Assembly (NCBI RefSeq): GCF_014502795.1 | Contig: NZ_JACVHF010000001.1 | Coordinates: 124,001-188,000 of the forward strand | Reading direction: 5' to 3' | Length of the DNA: 64,000 nucleotides | From: Heliobacterium chlorum | Lineage (GTDB): Bacteria > Bacillota > Desulfitobacteriia > Heliobacteriales > Heliobacteriaceae | Part shown: one piece after another, positions 27,147 through 35,298 of the stretch | How the letters are laid out: every line of letters begins with the position of its first letter | How positions within the stretch are numbered: position 1 is the stretch's first letter | Position numbers and translations under genes: made by a program | The notes under the pieces: generated by a model | The model's database searches: none | What the model was told of the DNA's origin: nothing | The model's input: the letters and a program-made list of their open reading frames with translations, nothing else

Positions 27147-27899
27147 ATGGGTTCCTTACAGGATCTAGCCACAAGGGAGAAAGCTTTACAGACACTAGAC
27201 GAAGAGTATCGCCGCTACCGGCAAGCGCTCGAAGCCGCCTTTTCTCTGGCCGAAGAAATGATGCAAAAAGCCCTTGAGCCGGTCCGGTCAGAGTTGCAAA
27301 CCATCCGTGAACGGTTGGAAACGATGCCTTCTAACGCCGATTACGCACAAGGGGTAGGTCAGGGAATTTTAGCAGATCTGTCGGAGAGTGCCCCCAATTT
27401 GGCGAACTCCGTCGTCTCCGGCGAGAGCCAGTCCTCGTCAGCTCAACGGCGGACCCGGCCCCGGAAAAAAGAAAAAGAAGAAGAGCGGATGAAAGGTTCC
27501 CGCATTCGCTGGGGCAACACGGATGACGAAATCCGCAATACCGTTTTTGAGCAGTTGAAAGCCTTGGAAGAGCGGGGAAAAGAGATCACCATCACCACGA
27601 TCAAAGCAGAAGTGCCGAGCATGATGCGTTACGTCTACGGGGAGCGGGCTTTGTTCAAAGGCATCGGTGATCTGCTGGAAGAATATCGAACAGCGATGGG
27701 CAAAAAAGACTCCCTTTCGATCGCATCGCGAGTGATCGAACTGCCCCATCGACCGGAAAACGCTGACTTTGACGGGCCGGACCCAGATCCGGGTCCGATT
27801 AGTTCTCCCTCGGTAGGTGTAGAGACGGAAGCGGCACTTTTTCCGGTAAACCCCTTGCTGCCCAAAGAAGGAAATTTCTTTGATTTGTCGAAGCTATAA
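27147..27899 (+). CDS. Hypothetical protein with N-terminal coiled coil, 250 residues
   Basis: The family is not recognised. Residues 1-65 are heptad-like and charged (ALQTLDEEYRRYRQALEAAF), consistent with a coiled coil. Residues 85-125 are Ser/Arg/Lys/Glu-rich linker (RRTRPRKKEKEEER). Residues 128-190 look like a compact helical domain with ITITTIKAEVPSMMRYVYGE. The tail is acidic and Pro-rich (DGPDPDPGPISSPS). There is no signal peptide or membrane segment. The ATG follows TTGGAGGGTGG. It lies alone between asnB and the cobalt importer genes. A DNA- or RNA-binding role is possible but not shown. Confidence 0.75.
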   Translation: MGSLQDLATREKALQTLDEEYRRYRQALEAAFSLAEEMMQKALEPVRSELQTIRERLETMPSNADYAQGVGQGILADLSESAPNLANSVVSGESQSSSAQRRTRPRKKEKEEERMKGSRIRWGNTDDEIRNTVFEQLKALEERGKEITITTIKAEVPSMMRYVYGERALFKGIGDLLEEYRTAMGKKDSLSIASRVIELPHRPENADFDGPDPDPGPISSPSVGVETEAALFPVNPLLPKEGNFFDLSKL

Positions 27900-27948
27900 A
27901 AAGAATTCGATTTGGTAAGCAACCGCCATTAAAGAAATCATGGGCATG

Positions 27949-28008
27949 AAGCCCATCAAGGCCACGAAGGTCGGCAGGAGGTCATTCTGTTGACGTCGTG
28001 GCCTTTTT
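27949..28008 (+). promoter_or_regulatory. Structured leader and terminator before cbiM
   Basis: A small hairpin ATGGGC-ATGAA-GCCCAT is followed by GGCCACGA pairing with TCGTGGCC across a 30-base loop and then TTTTT. The second hairpin is a rho-independent terminator 50 bases before cbiM. It may only end the upstream gene. Its long structured loop and place before a metal importer also fit an attenuated leader. It does not match the cobalamin B12-box, and I cannot confirm a NiCo riboswitch. Confidence 0.55.
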
Positions 28009-28057
28009 GCAGCTATACTGTATTTTTACGCTGTATGGGAAGAAAGGAGTGCCCCTT

Positions 28058-28714
28058 TTGCATATCCCCGACCATTTTTTAAGTCCCACCACCTGGATAG
28101 GAGCATCGGCCATAAGTGGAGGCGCTTTGGCTTATGCTGCGAAGAAAACTCAAAAAAAGCTCGATGAACGGCAGGTACCCTGGATGGGCGTGATGGGCGC
28201 CTTTATCTTTGCGGCGCAGATGGTGAACTTCCCCGTCGCCGGCGGAACATCAGGCCATTTGTTAGGCAGCATGCTCGCTGCCGTCGTATTGGGACCCTGG
28301 CCGACGATGATCATCATGGCCACTATACTGGGCATACAATGTCTCTTTTTTCAAGACGGAGGGATCACCGCCTTAGGAGCTAACATCTTGAACATGGCTG
28401 TCGTCGGCACATGGGCCGGATACGGAACCTATCGACTCCTGCTCCTCCTGTTGCCAGGAACATGGGGGCAGAAGGCCGCCTTATTTGCGGGGAGCTGGAT
28501 GTCGGTCTTCCTGGCGTCCATAGTCGCCGCATTTGAACTCGCCTTTTCTAACACACTGCCATTGAGCCTCGCCTTACCCGCGATGGTCGGCTGGCACAGC
28601 CTGATCGGCATCGGTGAAGGGCTGATCACCGTAGCTGTCATCCAATACCTGCTGCGGGTGAAACCAGAACTGAACATCGCTCCAATAAAAGGAGGGATGA
28701 ATGTTCATGGTTGA
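28058..28714 (+). CDS. cbiM: Cobalt/nickel ECF transporter S component CbiM
   Basis: This 218-residue integral membrane protein is the substrate-specific subunit of the Cbi/Nik energy-coupling-factor importer. The mature N-terminus must be Met-His (MHIPDHFLSPTTW), as the His2 of CbiM/NikM ligates the metal. That fixes the TTG at 28058 as the start, with GAAAGGAG upstream; in-frame sequence further upstream is not translated in homologues. Several hydrophobic helices follow, with QMVNFPVAGGTSGHLLG typical of the family. The gene overlaps the next by 14 bases. Confidence 0.93.
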   Translation: MHIPDHFLSPTTWIGASAISGGALAYAAKKTQKKLDERQVPWMGVMGAFIFAAQMVNFPVAGGTSGHLLGSMLAAVVLGPWPTMIIMATILGIQCLFFQDGGITALGANILNMAVVGTWAGYGTYRLLLLLLPGTWGQKAALFAGSWMSVFLASIVAAFELAFSNTLPLSLALPAMVGWHSLIGIGEGLITVAVIQYLLRVKPELNIAPIKGGMNVHG

Positions 28715-29039
28715 ACGGAAGAAAAACATGGGCCGCTGGATCGGCCTGCTCGTCATCGCGCTGGCGATCGCCGCCTTCCTTTCACCGTGGGCCTCGTCCT
28801 CGCCGGATGGATTGGAACGAGTCGCTGAAGATTACGGCTTTAGCGAAAAGGCGGATGAATCAGTACTGGAAGGAATTTTCCCGGACTATGTCATTCCGGG
28901 CCTGAAAAATAAAGGACTGGCCACTGCCGCAGCCGGTATCGTCGGTACGGCAATCACCTTTGGGCTATTAACATTAGTCGGTAAAAAAATGGCCCGCCCC
29001 TCTGCAGATTCTCGAAAGGGAGAGGAAGTCAGCGATTGA
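28701..29039 (+). CDS. PDGLE-domain / CbiN-like component of the cobalt-nickel importer
   Basis: This 112-residue protein has two membrane helices (about 12-30 and 73-95) around an extracytoplasmic loop containing SSPDGLERVAEDYGF, the PDGLE motif. In NikMN/CbiMN-type systems this small subunit stands in for CbiN and assists metal loading into the M component. The ATG follows AAAGGAGGG and overlaps the end of cbiM. The stop overlaps the TTG of the next gene as TTGA, so the three genes are translationally coupled. Confidence 0.88.
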   Translation: MFMVERKKNMGRWIGLLVIALAIAAFLSPWASSSPDGLERVAEDYGFSEKADESVLEGIFPDYVIPGLKNKGLATAAAGIVGTAITFGLLTLVGKKMARPSADSRKGEEVSD

Positions 29040-30508
29040 ACCGGCAGCAGCACCTCGGAAAAAACCGCAACAGCTATCGCCATGTAGCTGTTGCGGTTAC
29101 CTTTGTTTTCATCGCCTCGATCGGCTTGATCGAAAACCTATACATACTGACGGCGCTGCTGTTGGGGATGTGGTCCCTGGGATTTTTCTCCGGTGTCAGC
29201 TTCCGGACCATCCTATCGCGGTTGGCTTGGCTCATTCCCTTTTTGGGCCTTACTTTACTTCTCTTTCCCTTTTGGTACCCAGGAGAGACCATCTGGGCTT
29301 GGACGGCTCCCTGGGGAGGGAACATTCATCTATCCCTCGAAGGCTTGCAGAAGGCACTGCGCTTAGGATTGCGGGTGGCCGTTGCCATCAGCACCTTGAC
29401 CGTTCTCATGGCGTCGATGAGCCAGAGCCAGTTTTTTCAGGCCCTGCGTCGACTGCGCATCCCGGCTCTCTTTATCCAACTGGCCGAACTGATCCTGCGC
29501 TATGTGGAAGTCTTTCGGGATGAAGCGCGACGGATGTCACGGGCACGGAAAGCTCGCGGCTACGAGGAAAAAGGAGGGATTCTAAACCCCCGCGTCCGAG
29601 CCGTTTACGCGGGCTTTTTGGGAACGTTGATGCTCCGAGCCATGGATCGGGCGGAACGAGTCTATCTAGCGATGCTAGCTCGTGGCTACAGCGCTACGGA
29701 TTCCACTTGGCAATTGGGGCAAAAAAGGGAGGGAAGTCGCCTGGCAGCCGGAAGATTGCAAGTAAAAAACCTATCCTACCGCTATCCGGGGTCAAATCGA
29801 CCGGTCGACGCCCTGCGCCAGATCCGTCTGGAGATAGAGCCCGGTCAGAAGGTAGCTCTCCTCGGTCCGAACGGAGCCGGCAAATCGACACTGATTCATC
29901 ACCTTTGCGGACTCACTATCCCCCAGAGCGGGGAAGTCCAAATCGATGATCTGTCACTGACCGAAAAAACGGCCCGAGAGATCCGCCGCAGAGTGGGTTT
30001 GGTCTTTCAAGACCCCGACGACCAGTTATTCTGCGCAACTGTGGCCGAGGATGTGGCCTTTGGACCACAAAATCTCGGTCTCCCTGAGAATGAGGTCGAA
30101 AAGAGGATGGAATCAGCCCTGGCCGCAGTACAAGGTCTCGATTTAGCCGGATACGCACCGCATCAACTCAGCTACGGACAAAAGAAACGGGTCGCCATCG
30201 CCGGCGTGCTCGTCATGGATCCGGACATTCTCATCTTGGACGAGCCTATGGCATACCTCGATCCCCAAGGGCAGGATGAAGTCATGCAAATCTTGCAGAA
30301 CTGTAGCTGCCGGGGAAAAACAATCATCATGGCGATTCATGATATCGATCTCGCCGGGAGTTGGGCCGATCGAGTCGTCATCCTACAGGACGGAGCCATC
30401 CTCGCCGATGGCGGGACGGAAATTCTTGAGAACGAAAAGCTGCTCCAATCGGCTCGGCTGTTGAGCAATTTCTCCCAATTGCGTAAACGAAAACAAGCAA
30501 TTGAATAA
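29036..30508 (+). CDS. cbiQO: Fused ECF transporter T and A components (CbiQ-CbiO)
   Basis: One uninterrupted frame of 490 residues joins the two energising subunits. Residues 1 to about 235 are the membrane protein CbiQ, with the coupling segments ARKARGYEEK and LAMLARGYSATD that contact the ATPase. Residues from about 242 are the ATPase CbiO: Walker A GPNGAGKST (277-285), Q-loop VFQDPDDQLF, signature LSYGQKKRVAIAG (from 378) and Walker B ILILDEPMAYLD. Cbi systems usually encode these as two proteins. The TTG start follows GGGAGAGG. A sequencing deletion of a stop codon cannot be excluded, but the linker reads smoothly. Confidence 0.93.
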   Translation: MNRQQHLGKNRNSYRHVAVAVTFVFIASIGLIENLYILTALLLGMWSLGFFSGVSFRTILSRLAWLIPFLGLTLLLFPFWYPGETIWAWTAPWGGNIHLSLEGLQKALRLGLRVAVAISTLTVLMASMSQSQFFQALRRLRIPALFIQLAELILRYVEVFRDEARRMSRARKARGYEEKGGILNPRVRAVYAGFLGTLMLRAMDRAERVYLAMLARGYSATDSTWQLGQKREGSRLAAGRLQVKNLSYRYPGSNRPVDALRQIRLEIEPGQKVALLGPNGAGKSTLIHHLCGLTIPQSGEVQIDDLSLTEKTAREIRRRVGLVFQDPDDQLFCATVAEDVAFGPQNLGLPENEVEKRMESALAAVQGLDLAGYAPHQLSYGQKKRVAIAGVLVMDPDILILDEPMAYLDPQGQDEVMQILQNCSCRGKTIIMAIHDIDLAGSWADRVVILQDGAILADGGTEILENEKLLQSARLLSNFSQLRKRKQAIE

Positions 30509-30510
30509 TC

Positions 30511-30548
30511 AAGAGGCCTCGGAAATCACCTCCAGAGGCCTCTTTTTC
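30511..30548 (+). terminator. Terminator after the cobalt/nickel importer operon
   Basis: AAGAGGCCTC (30511-30520) pairs with GAGGCCTCTT (from 30535), followed by TTT. Confidence 0.9.
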
Positions 30549-30633
30549 TTGAAATTAAAATATAAAAAAATTCTTACAAATAGGTTGAAAAAATAAAGAG
30601 GAAGTGTATTTGCATATAGGACATTGTTTCTTG

Positions 30634-30662
30634 TTGACGAACAGAGTATGGAACTCTATAAT
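30634..30662 (+). promoter_or_regulatory. Sigma-A promoter for the branched-chain amino-acid importer
   Basis: TTGACG (30634-30639), exactly 17 bases, then TATAAT (30657-30662), a near-perfect housekeeping promoter 60 bases before the first livJ start. Confidence 0.85.
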
Positions 30663-30722
30663 TAGTTTTAAGATTTACAATCATCAATGAATGATTGGTT
30701 TCTTAGAAAAAGGAGGAGAAAA

Positions 30723-31904
30723 ATGGTCAAAAAGACATGGCTGAAAGGGATAGGCCTCTTTCTCAGCTTGGCAATGTTGGCTGGTTGTTCCGGTCAATCG
30801 AAGCCGACGGCAGGAGCCGGACAAGACAGCAATGAAATTGTCATCGGCGCCAACTTCGAACTCTCTGGGGACGTTGCTACATACGGTACATCATCATTGA
30901 ACGCAGCTATGATCGCATTTGACGAGATCAACGCCAAAGGCGGCATTAACGGCAAAAAGATTCGAGTTGTCAAATATGACAATAAATCCGATAAGACCGA
31001 ATCGATGAACGTAGCGACTCGCCTGATCACCCAAGACAAAGTCAGCGCCATCATCGGACCGGTCACCTCCGGCAATACCCTTGGCGTGGTTCCCGTTGTC
31101 AACTCCAAGAAAGTTCCTGTCCTGACTCCGACAGCGACCAACCCTGACGTTACGATCGACCCGAACACGAAGAAAGTCAACGAATATGTCTTCCGGGCTT
31201 GCTTCCTTGATTCCTTCCAAGGAAGAGCAGCTGCCGAATTCGGCCTGAAAAAAGGCAAAAAGGCTGTCGTCCTCGTCAGCCAAGCTGACGAATACTCCAA
31301 AGGTCTCGCTAAATTCTTCAAAGAAGGATTTACAGCCGGCGGTGGTACCATCGTCAGCGAAGAAGCCTTTAACAAAGATGACAATGACTACCGGGCTATC
31401 TTGACGAAAGTCAAGAGCGAGGAACCGGACGTAATTTATCTCCCTGCCTACTATGAAGTCGTCGCAAAAATCGTTAAACAAGCTCGCGAACTGGGCATCA
31501 AAGCTGCCTTTGTCGGCGGTGACGGCTGGGATTCTCCGAAGCTGGTCGAAGTGGCTGGCAAAGACGTTCTGAACAACTGCTTCTTCACGAACCACTACAC
31601 CCCGGAAGATCCCGATCCGGCTGTACAATCTTTCGTAAAAGCCTACAAAGAAAAATACGGCCAGACTCCCGATGCCTTGGCTGCTCTCGCTTATGACGGC
31701 GCCCGACTGCTCGCCGACGCGATCCAACGGGCCGGCAGCACCGATCCCGAAAAGATCAAAGAAGCCCTGGCTGCCACAAAAGACTTCCCGGCGATCACCG
31801 GTAAGTTCACTCTCAATGAAAACCATGACCCCGTCAAAGACATCGTCATCATCGAATTAAAAGACGGCAAACAAGTGGTCAGCGAAAAAATCAAATCTAA
31901 ATAA
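30723..31904 (+). CDS. livJ: Branched-chain amino-acid ABC transporter substrate-binding lipoprotein (copy 1)
   Basis: This 393-residue LivJ-type binding lipoprotein has the lipobox MLAGC (Cys22). The mature part opens with IVIGANFELSGDVATYG, a type I periplasmic fold, and holds GVVPVVNSKKVPVLTPTATNP around the ligand cleft. The ATG at 30723 directly follows AAAAAGGAGGAG; an in-frame ATG 36 bases upstream would place the Shine-Dalgarno inside the gene. A second paralogue follows 270 bases downstream, before the permeases. Leu/Ile/Val is the family default, but amides or urea are also transported by relatives. Confidence 0.93.
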   Translation: MVKKTWLKGIGLFLSLAMLAGCSGQSKPTAGAGQDSNEIVIGANFELSGDVATYGTSSLNAAMIAFDEINAKGGINGKKIRVVKYDNKSDKTESMNVATRLITQDKVSAIIGPVTSGNTLGVVPVVNSKKVPVLTPTATNPDVTIDPNTKKVNEYVFRACFLDSFQGRAAAEFGLKKGKKAVVLVSQADEYSKGLAKFFKEGFTAGGGTIVSEEAFNKDDNDYRAILTKVKSEEPDVIYLPAYYEVVAKIVKQARELGIKAAFVGGDGWDSPKLVEVAGKDVLNNCFFTNHYTPEDPDPAVQSFVKAYKEKYGQTPDALAALAYDGARLLADAIQRAGSTDPEKIKEALAATKDFPAITGKFTLNENHDPVKDIVIIELKDGKQVVSEKIKSK

Positions 31905-31984
31905 AATTGACATGTCCATGAGCAGGACAGTAAAATAAAAATGACTCACTTAACTCTCTAGCAATCCAACCGTTAATGGATAGA

Positions 31985-32043
31985 GGTCGGACAATGAAGT
32001 TCGCCGTCAATTGACGACGTCAAAATTGCCCGGCCTTCTTTTT
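31985..32043 (+). terminator. Terminator between the two livJ genes
   Basis: GGTCGG-ACAAT pairs with ATTGCCCGGCC allowing G-T and one mismatch. An inner palindrome CGTCAATTGACG forms the tip, and TTCTTTTT follows. The first livJ is therefore likely transcribed mostly as a single-gene message. Confidence 0.7.
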
Positions 32044-32173
32044 GTATTCAGGGCGCTTTACTGCCGACATAGACCCAATGCGTCCGAGGGGGTGAAGGAT
32101 TACATAGGGTTTCGGGTCTTGAGGACATATTCCAACCGGTAAATAAACAATCAGTGAGGAGGTCTACGTTCGC

Positions 32174-33364
32174 ATGAAGTGGAAAAAAGGAATCGCAGCA
32201 GTTGTTTCCCTCCTTTTCTCTGCCAGCTTACTGACGGCATGTTCTGGAGGGGGAGACAAAAAAACGTCAGCCAATCCCGCACCGGCCGATGCATGGGTGA
32301 TCGGCGGTAACTTTGAACTCTCTGGTGGGCAGGCCACCTTCGGCAAGGCCGCCGTCAACGGCGCTCAACTGGTCTTTGATGAAGTCAATGCCAAGGGCGG
32401 TATCAACGGTAAGCAGATCAAATTCGTCGCCTTAGATAACAAATCAGAGGCAACCGAGTCGACGAACGTGGCGTCCAAACTGATTAACCAGGAAAAGGCT
32501 GTCGCCATCCTCGGCTGCACCACCTCTGGCGATACCTTGGGAATGGTCCAATTGGCCATGGATAAGAAGATCCCCGTCCTTTCTACCTCAGCGACAAACC
32601 CGAAAGTGACCGTCGATGAAAAGACGAACAAGACCAATGACTACATCTTCCGAGCCTGCTTCATCGATCCCTTCCAAGGAACGGTGATGGCCAACTTCTC
32701 CTTGAACAACTTAAACAAAAAAACGGCTGCTGTTTTGACAGACAACCAGGCACCCTATGCGAAAGGCTTGGCCCAGTTCTATAAGGAAGCCTTCACGAAA
32801 AAAGGCGGCCAAATCGTCGCTGATGAAGGCTATGTAACAGGTGACCAAGACTTCAAAGCGATCCTGACCAAAATCCGTGCGACCAACCCCGACGTGCTCT
32901 ATGTTCCTGGTTATTATGAGGAAGTCGGTAAAATCGTTAAACAAGCTCGCGAACTAGGGATGAACATTCCTGTCATGGGCGGCGACGGTTGGGATTCACC
33001 GAAACTAGTTGAAATCGCTGGCGCCGGTGCCTTGAACAACACCTTCTTCTCCAACCACTACTCCTCGGAAGACAAAGACCCTATCGTTCAAGATTTTGTG
33101 AAGAAATACAAAGAAAAATACAACGAAGTTCCCGATTCCATGGCTGTTCTCGGCTATGACGGCGCCCTGATCCTCGTCGACGCCTTGAAGCGGGCTGGTG
33201 AACCGAACGCTGAAAAAATCAAAGAAGCGCTGGCCGCCACGAAAGACGTACAAACCGTTACCGGTAAAATCAGCTACGACGAGTTCCATAACCCCATCAA
33301 AGCCGCAGCCATCATCGAAATGAAAGACGGAAAACAAACCTTCAAAGACAAAGTTCAACCGTAA
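32174..33364 (+). CDS. livJ2: Branched-chain amino-acid ABC transporter substrate-binding lipoprotein (copy 2)
   Basis: This 396-residue paralogue of the preceding gene has the lipobox LLTAC (Cys23) and mature start WVIGGNFELSGGQATFG. The two align along their length with shared motifs KQARELG and GGDGWDSPKLVE, but many cleft-side residues differ, so ligand preference may differ. The ATG follows TGAGGAGG. The permease and ATPase genes follow, so this copy is the operon-linked binding protein. Confidence 0.93.
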   Translation: MKWKKGIAAVVSLLFSASLLTACSGGGDKKTSANPAPADAWVIGGNFELSGGQATFGKAAVNGAQLVFDEVNAKGGINGKQIKFVALDNKSEATESTNVASKLINQEKAVAILGCTTSGDTLGMVQLAMDKKIPVLSTSATNPKVTVDEKTNKTNDYIFRACFIDPFQGTVMANFSLNNLNKKTAAVLTDNQAPYAKGLAQFYKEAFTKKGGQIVADEGYVTGDQDFKAILTKIRATNPDVLYVPGYYEEVGKIVKQARELGMNIPVMGGDGWDSPKLVEIAGAGALNNTFFSNHYSSEDKDPIVQDFVKKYKEKYNEVPDSMAVLGYDGALILVDALKRAGEPNAEKIKEALAATKDVQTVTGKISYDEFHNPIKAAAIIEMKDGKQTFKDKVQP

Positions 33365-33368
33365 ATCA

Positions 33369-33390
33369 GAAGGGGGGGCTTCCCCCCTTC
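33369..33390 (+). terminator. G/C hairpin between livJ2 and livH
   Basis: GAAGGGGGG pairs exactly with CCCCCCTTC around a four-base loop, followed by a weak TTACT. It likely protects the 3' end of the binding-protein message or causes partial termination, keeping permease levels lower. Confidence 0.6.
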
Positions 33391-33420
33391 TTACTCAACA
33401 AAGAGGAGGGGCTGACAAAC

Positions 33421-34302
33421 GTGGATGTATTTATTCAACAATTAATCAACGGCCTCTCTCTGGGTAGCATTTATGCTCTTATCGCACTCGGCTATACCAT
33501 GGTTTACGGCATCATCCGCCTAATCAACTTTGCGCACGGAGATGTATACATGGTGGGTGCCTATGTGGGGTTTTGGGCGACGACCCAGGGATGGGGATTT
33601 CTTCCCGCTTTAGTCTTATCAATGGTGGTCAGTGCGATCTTAGGCGTTGTCATTGAACGTCTCGCTTACCGCCGCCTGCGTAACTCACCGAAAATCGCCG
33701 TACTCATCACCGCCATCGGCGTATCTTTTCTCTTGGAAAACGGCGGCGTATTGGCATTAGGTGCGAAGATTAGAACGTTCCCCAACGTGTTTCCCGAAGT
33801 GCAGTATCATTTTTTCAACGGCGCTGTGGTCATCACCAACCGCCAGTTAGTCATCATGGTGGTCACTACCTTACTGATGCTTTTGCTGCAATATGTGGTG
33901 CATAAGACTAAGACCGGCAAGGCGATGCGTGCCGTTTCCCACGATACGCAGGCTGCCATGCTGATGGGGATTAACGTAGACAACACCATCTCTGCCACCT
34001 TCGCGATCGGTTCCGCATTGGCTGCGGCGGCAGGCGTCTTGGTGGGGATTTACTATAATGCCATCAACCCCTACATGGGCATCATGCCTGGTTTGAAAGC
34101 TTTCGTTGCCGCCGTTGTAGGTGGTATCGGCGTCATCCCCGGGGCCTTTGTGGGCGGCATCTCTCTTGGGGTTATCGAAGCGCTCGTCAGCGGATACGGA
34201 CAATCCTTGTACCGCGATGCCGTCGCTTTTGCGCTCTTGATCATCATCTTGATTGTCAAACCGTCGGGGCTGTTCGGCAGCAACGTACGGGAGAAAGTGT
34301 AG
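33421..34302 (+). CDS. livH: Branched-chain amino-acid ABC transporter permease LivH
   Basis: This 293-residue membrane protein has about eight hydrophobic segments. The opening LINGLSLGSIYALIALGYTMVYGIIRLINFAHGD is the LivH hallmark (read in two parts at residues 8-42). The cytoplasmic loop AMRAVSHDTQAAMLMGINVD is the ATPase contact. The GTG start follows AGAGGAGGGG. livM follows immediately. Confidence 0.95.
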   Translation: MDVFIQQLINGLSLGSIYALIALGYTMVYGIIRLINFAHGDVYMVGAYVGFWATTQGWGFLPALVLSMVVSAILGVVIERLAYRRLRNSPKIAVLITAIGVSFLLENGGVLALGAKIRTFPNVFPEVQYHFFNGAVVITNRQLVIMVVTTLLMLLLQYVVHKTKTGKAMRAVSHDTQAAMLMGINVDNTISATFAIGSALAAAAGVLVGIYYNAINPYMGIMPGLKAFVAAVVGGIGVIPGAFVGGISLGVIEALVSGYGQSLYRDAVAFALLIIILIVKPSGLFGSNVREKV

Positions 34303-35298
34303 GTGACAGAGATGTTGAAACAATATTTCAAGCTGTCCAATATTCTCGTCACCGTGGCCATCCTTGTCTTATTTGCAGCGGTCAACATCGGGATCGAAAC
34401 GGGATTCATCGACGATTATTACAAGTTAAACCTTTTTCTCATCTGCATTAATATCATCCTCGCCGTATCGCTGAACATCATCAACGGCATGACGGGACAG
34501 TTCTCCATCGGTCACGCCGGCTTTATGGCCATCGGTGCTTACGGTTCGGCCATCATGACCTTAAAGCTCGGCTATCCCTTTGCCGTCGGCATCCTCGTCG
34601 GTGCTGTCGCAGCGGCTCTTTGTGGGATTTTAGTCGGTTTGCCGACGCTGCGTCTCAAAGGGGATTACCTGGCTATCGCCACCTTGGGATTCGGCGAGAT
34701 CATCCGCGTCGTCATCTTGAACATCGACTATGTCGGTGGGGCTGCCGGCTTAAACGGTATATCCCAGTATACGGACTGGCCTTGGATCTTCTCCCTGACC
34801 GTCATCACCGTCTTGGTGATCAAAAACTTCATGACCTCCACCCACGGCCGGGCCTGCATCTCTATCCGTGAAAACGAGATCGCTGCGGAGACGATGGGGA
34901 TCGACATCACCCGTTATAAAGTCATCGCCTTCACCATGGGCGCCTTCTTTGCCGGAGTCGCCGGTGCGCTCCATGCTCACTATTTCTACACCATCCAGCC
35001 GACCACTTTTGGCTTTTTAAAATCCTTCGACATCCTGGTCTATGTTGTACTCGGCGGACTCGGTTCGATGACCGGATCAGTCATCGCTGCAACAGGCTTG
35101 ACGATTCTCTCGGCTTACCTGCAAGACTATGCCGAACTGCGCATGGTGATCTATTCGCTCCTTTTGATCGTCGTCATGCTCGTCCGCCCGCAAGGCCTGC
35201 TCGGTACGGCAGAACTGAGTTTTGACGGCATCCGCCGGTTCTTCTCACGGCAGACTGGAAAAGGAAGGGGGGCTGGCAATGATTCTGCTGTCGGTTAA
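34303..35298 (+). CDS. livM: Branched-chain amino-acid ABC transporter permease LivM
   Basis: This protein of about 331 residues is the second permease. NIILAVSLNIINGMTGQFSIGHAGFMAIGAY (residues 46-76, read in two parts) and the loop REGRACI-type segment SIRENEIAAETMGID are family hallmarks. GTG at 34303 abuts the livH stop; ATG at 34312 with AGGTGA upstream is an equally good start, three codons shorter. The 3' end overlaps livG by 20 bases. Confidence 0.95.
   Translation: MTEMLKQYFKLSNILVTVAILVLFAAVNIGIETGFIDDYYKLNLFLICINIILAVSLNIINGMTGQFSIGHAGFMAIGAYGSAIMTLKLGYPFAVGILVGAVAAALCGILVGLPTLRLKGDYLAIATLGFGEIIRVVILNIDYVGGAAGLNGISQYTDWPWIFSLTVITVLVIKNFMTSTHGRACISIRENEIAAETMGIDITRYKVIAFTMGAFFAGVAGALHAHYFYTIQPTTFGFLKSFDILVYVVLGGLGSMTGSVIAATGLTILSAYLQDYAELRMVIYSLLLIVVMLVRPQGLLGTAELSFDGIRRFFSRQTGKGRGAGNDSAVG

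Noticed and set aside
27949-28008. Cobalamin riboswitch before cbiM
   Set aside because: GCCACGA and GGCAGGAGG look superficially similar, but the B12-box and the order of conserved elements are missing.
29036-30508. Two separate genes cbiQ and cbiO
   Set aside because: The frame is continuous with no stop, and no ribosome binding site with a start is evident at the domain boundary.
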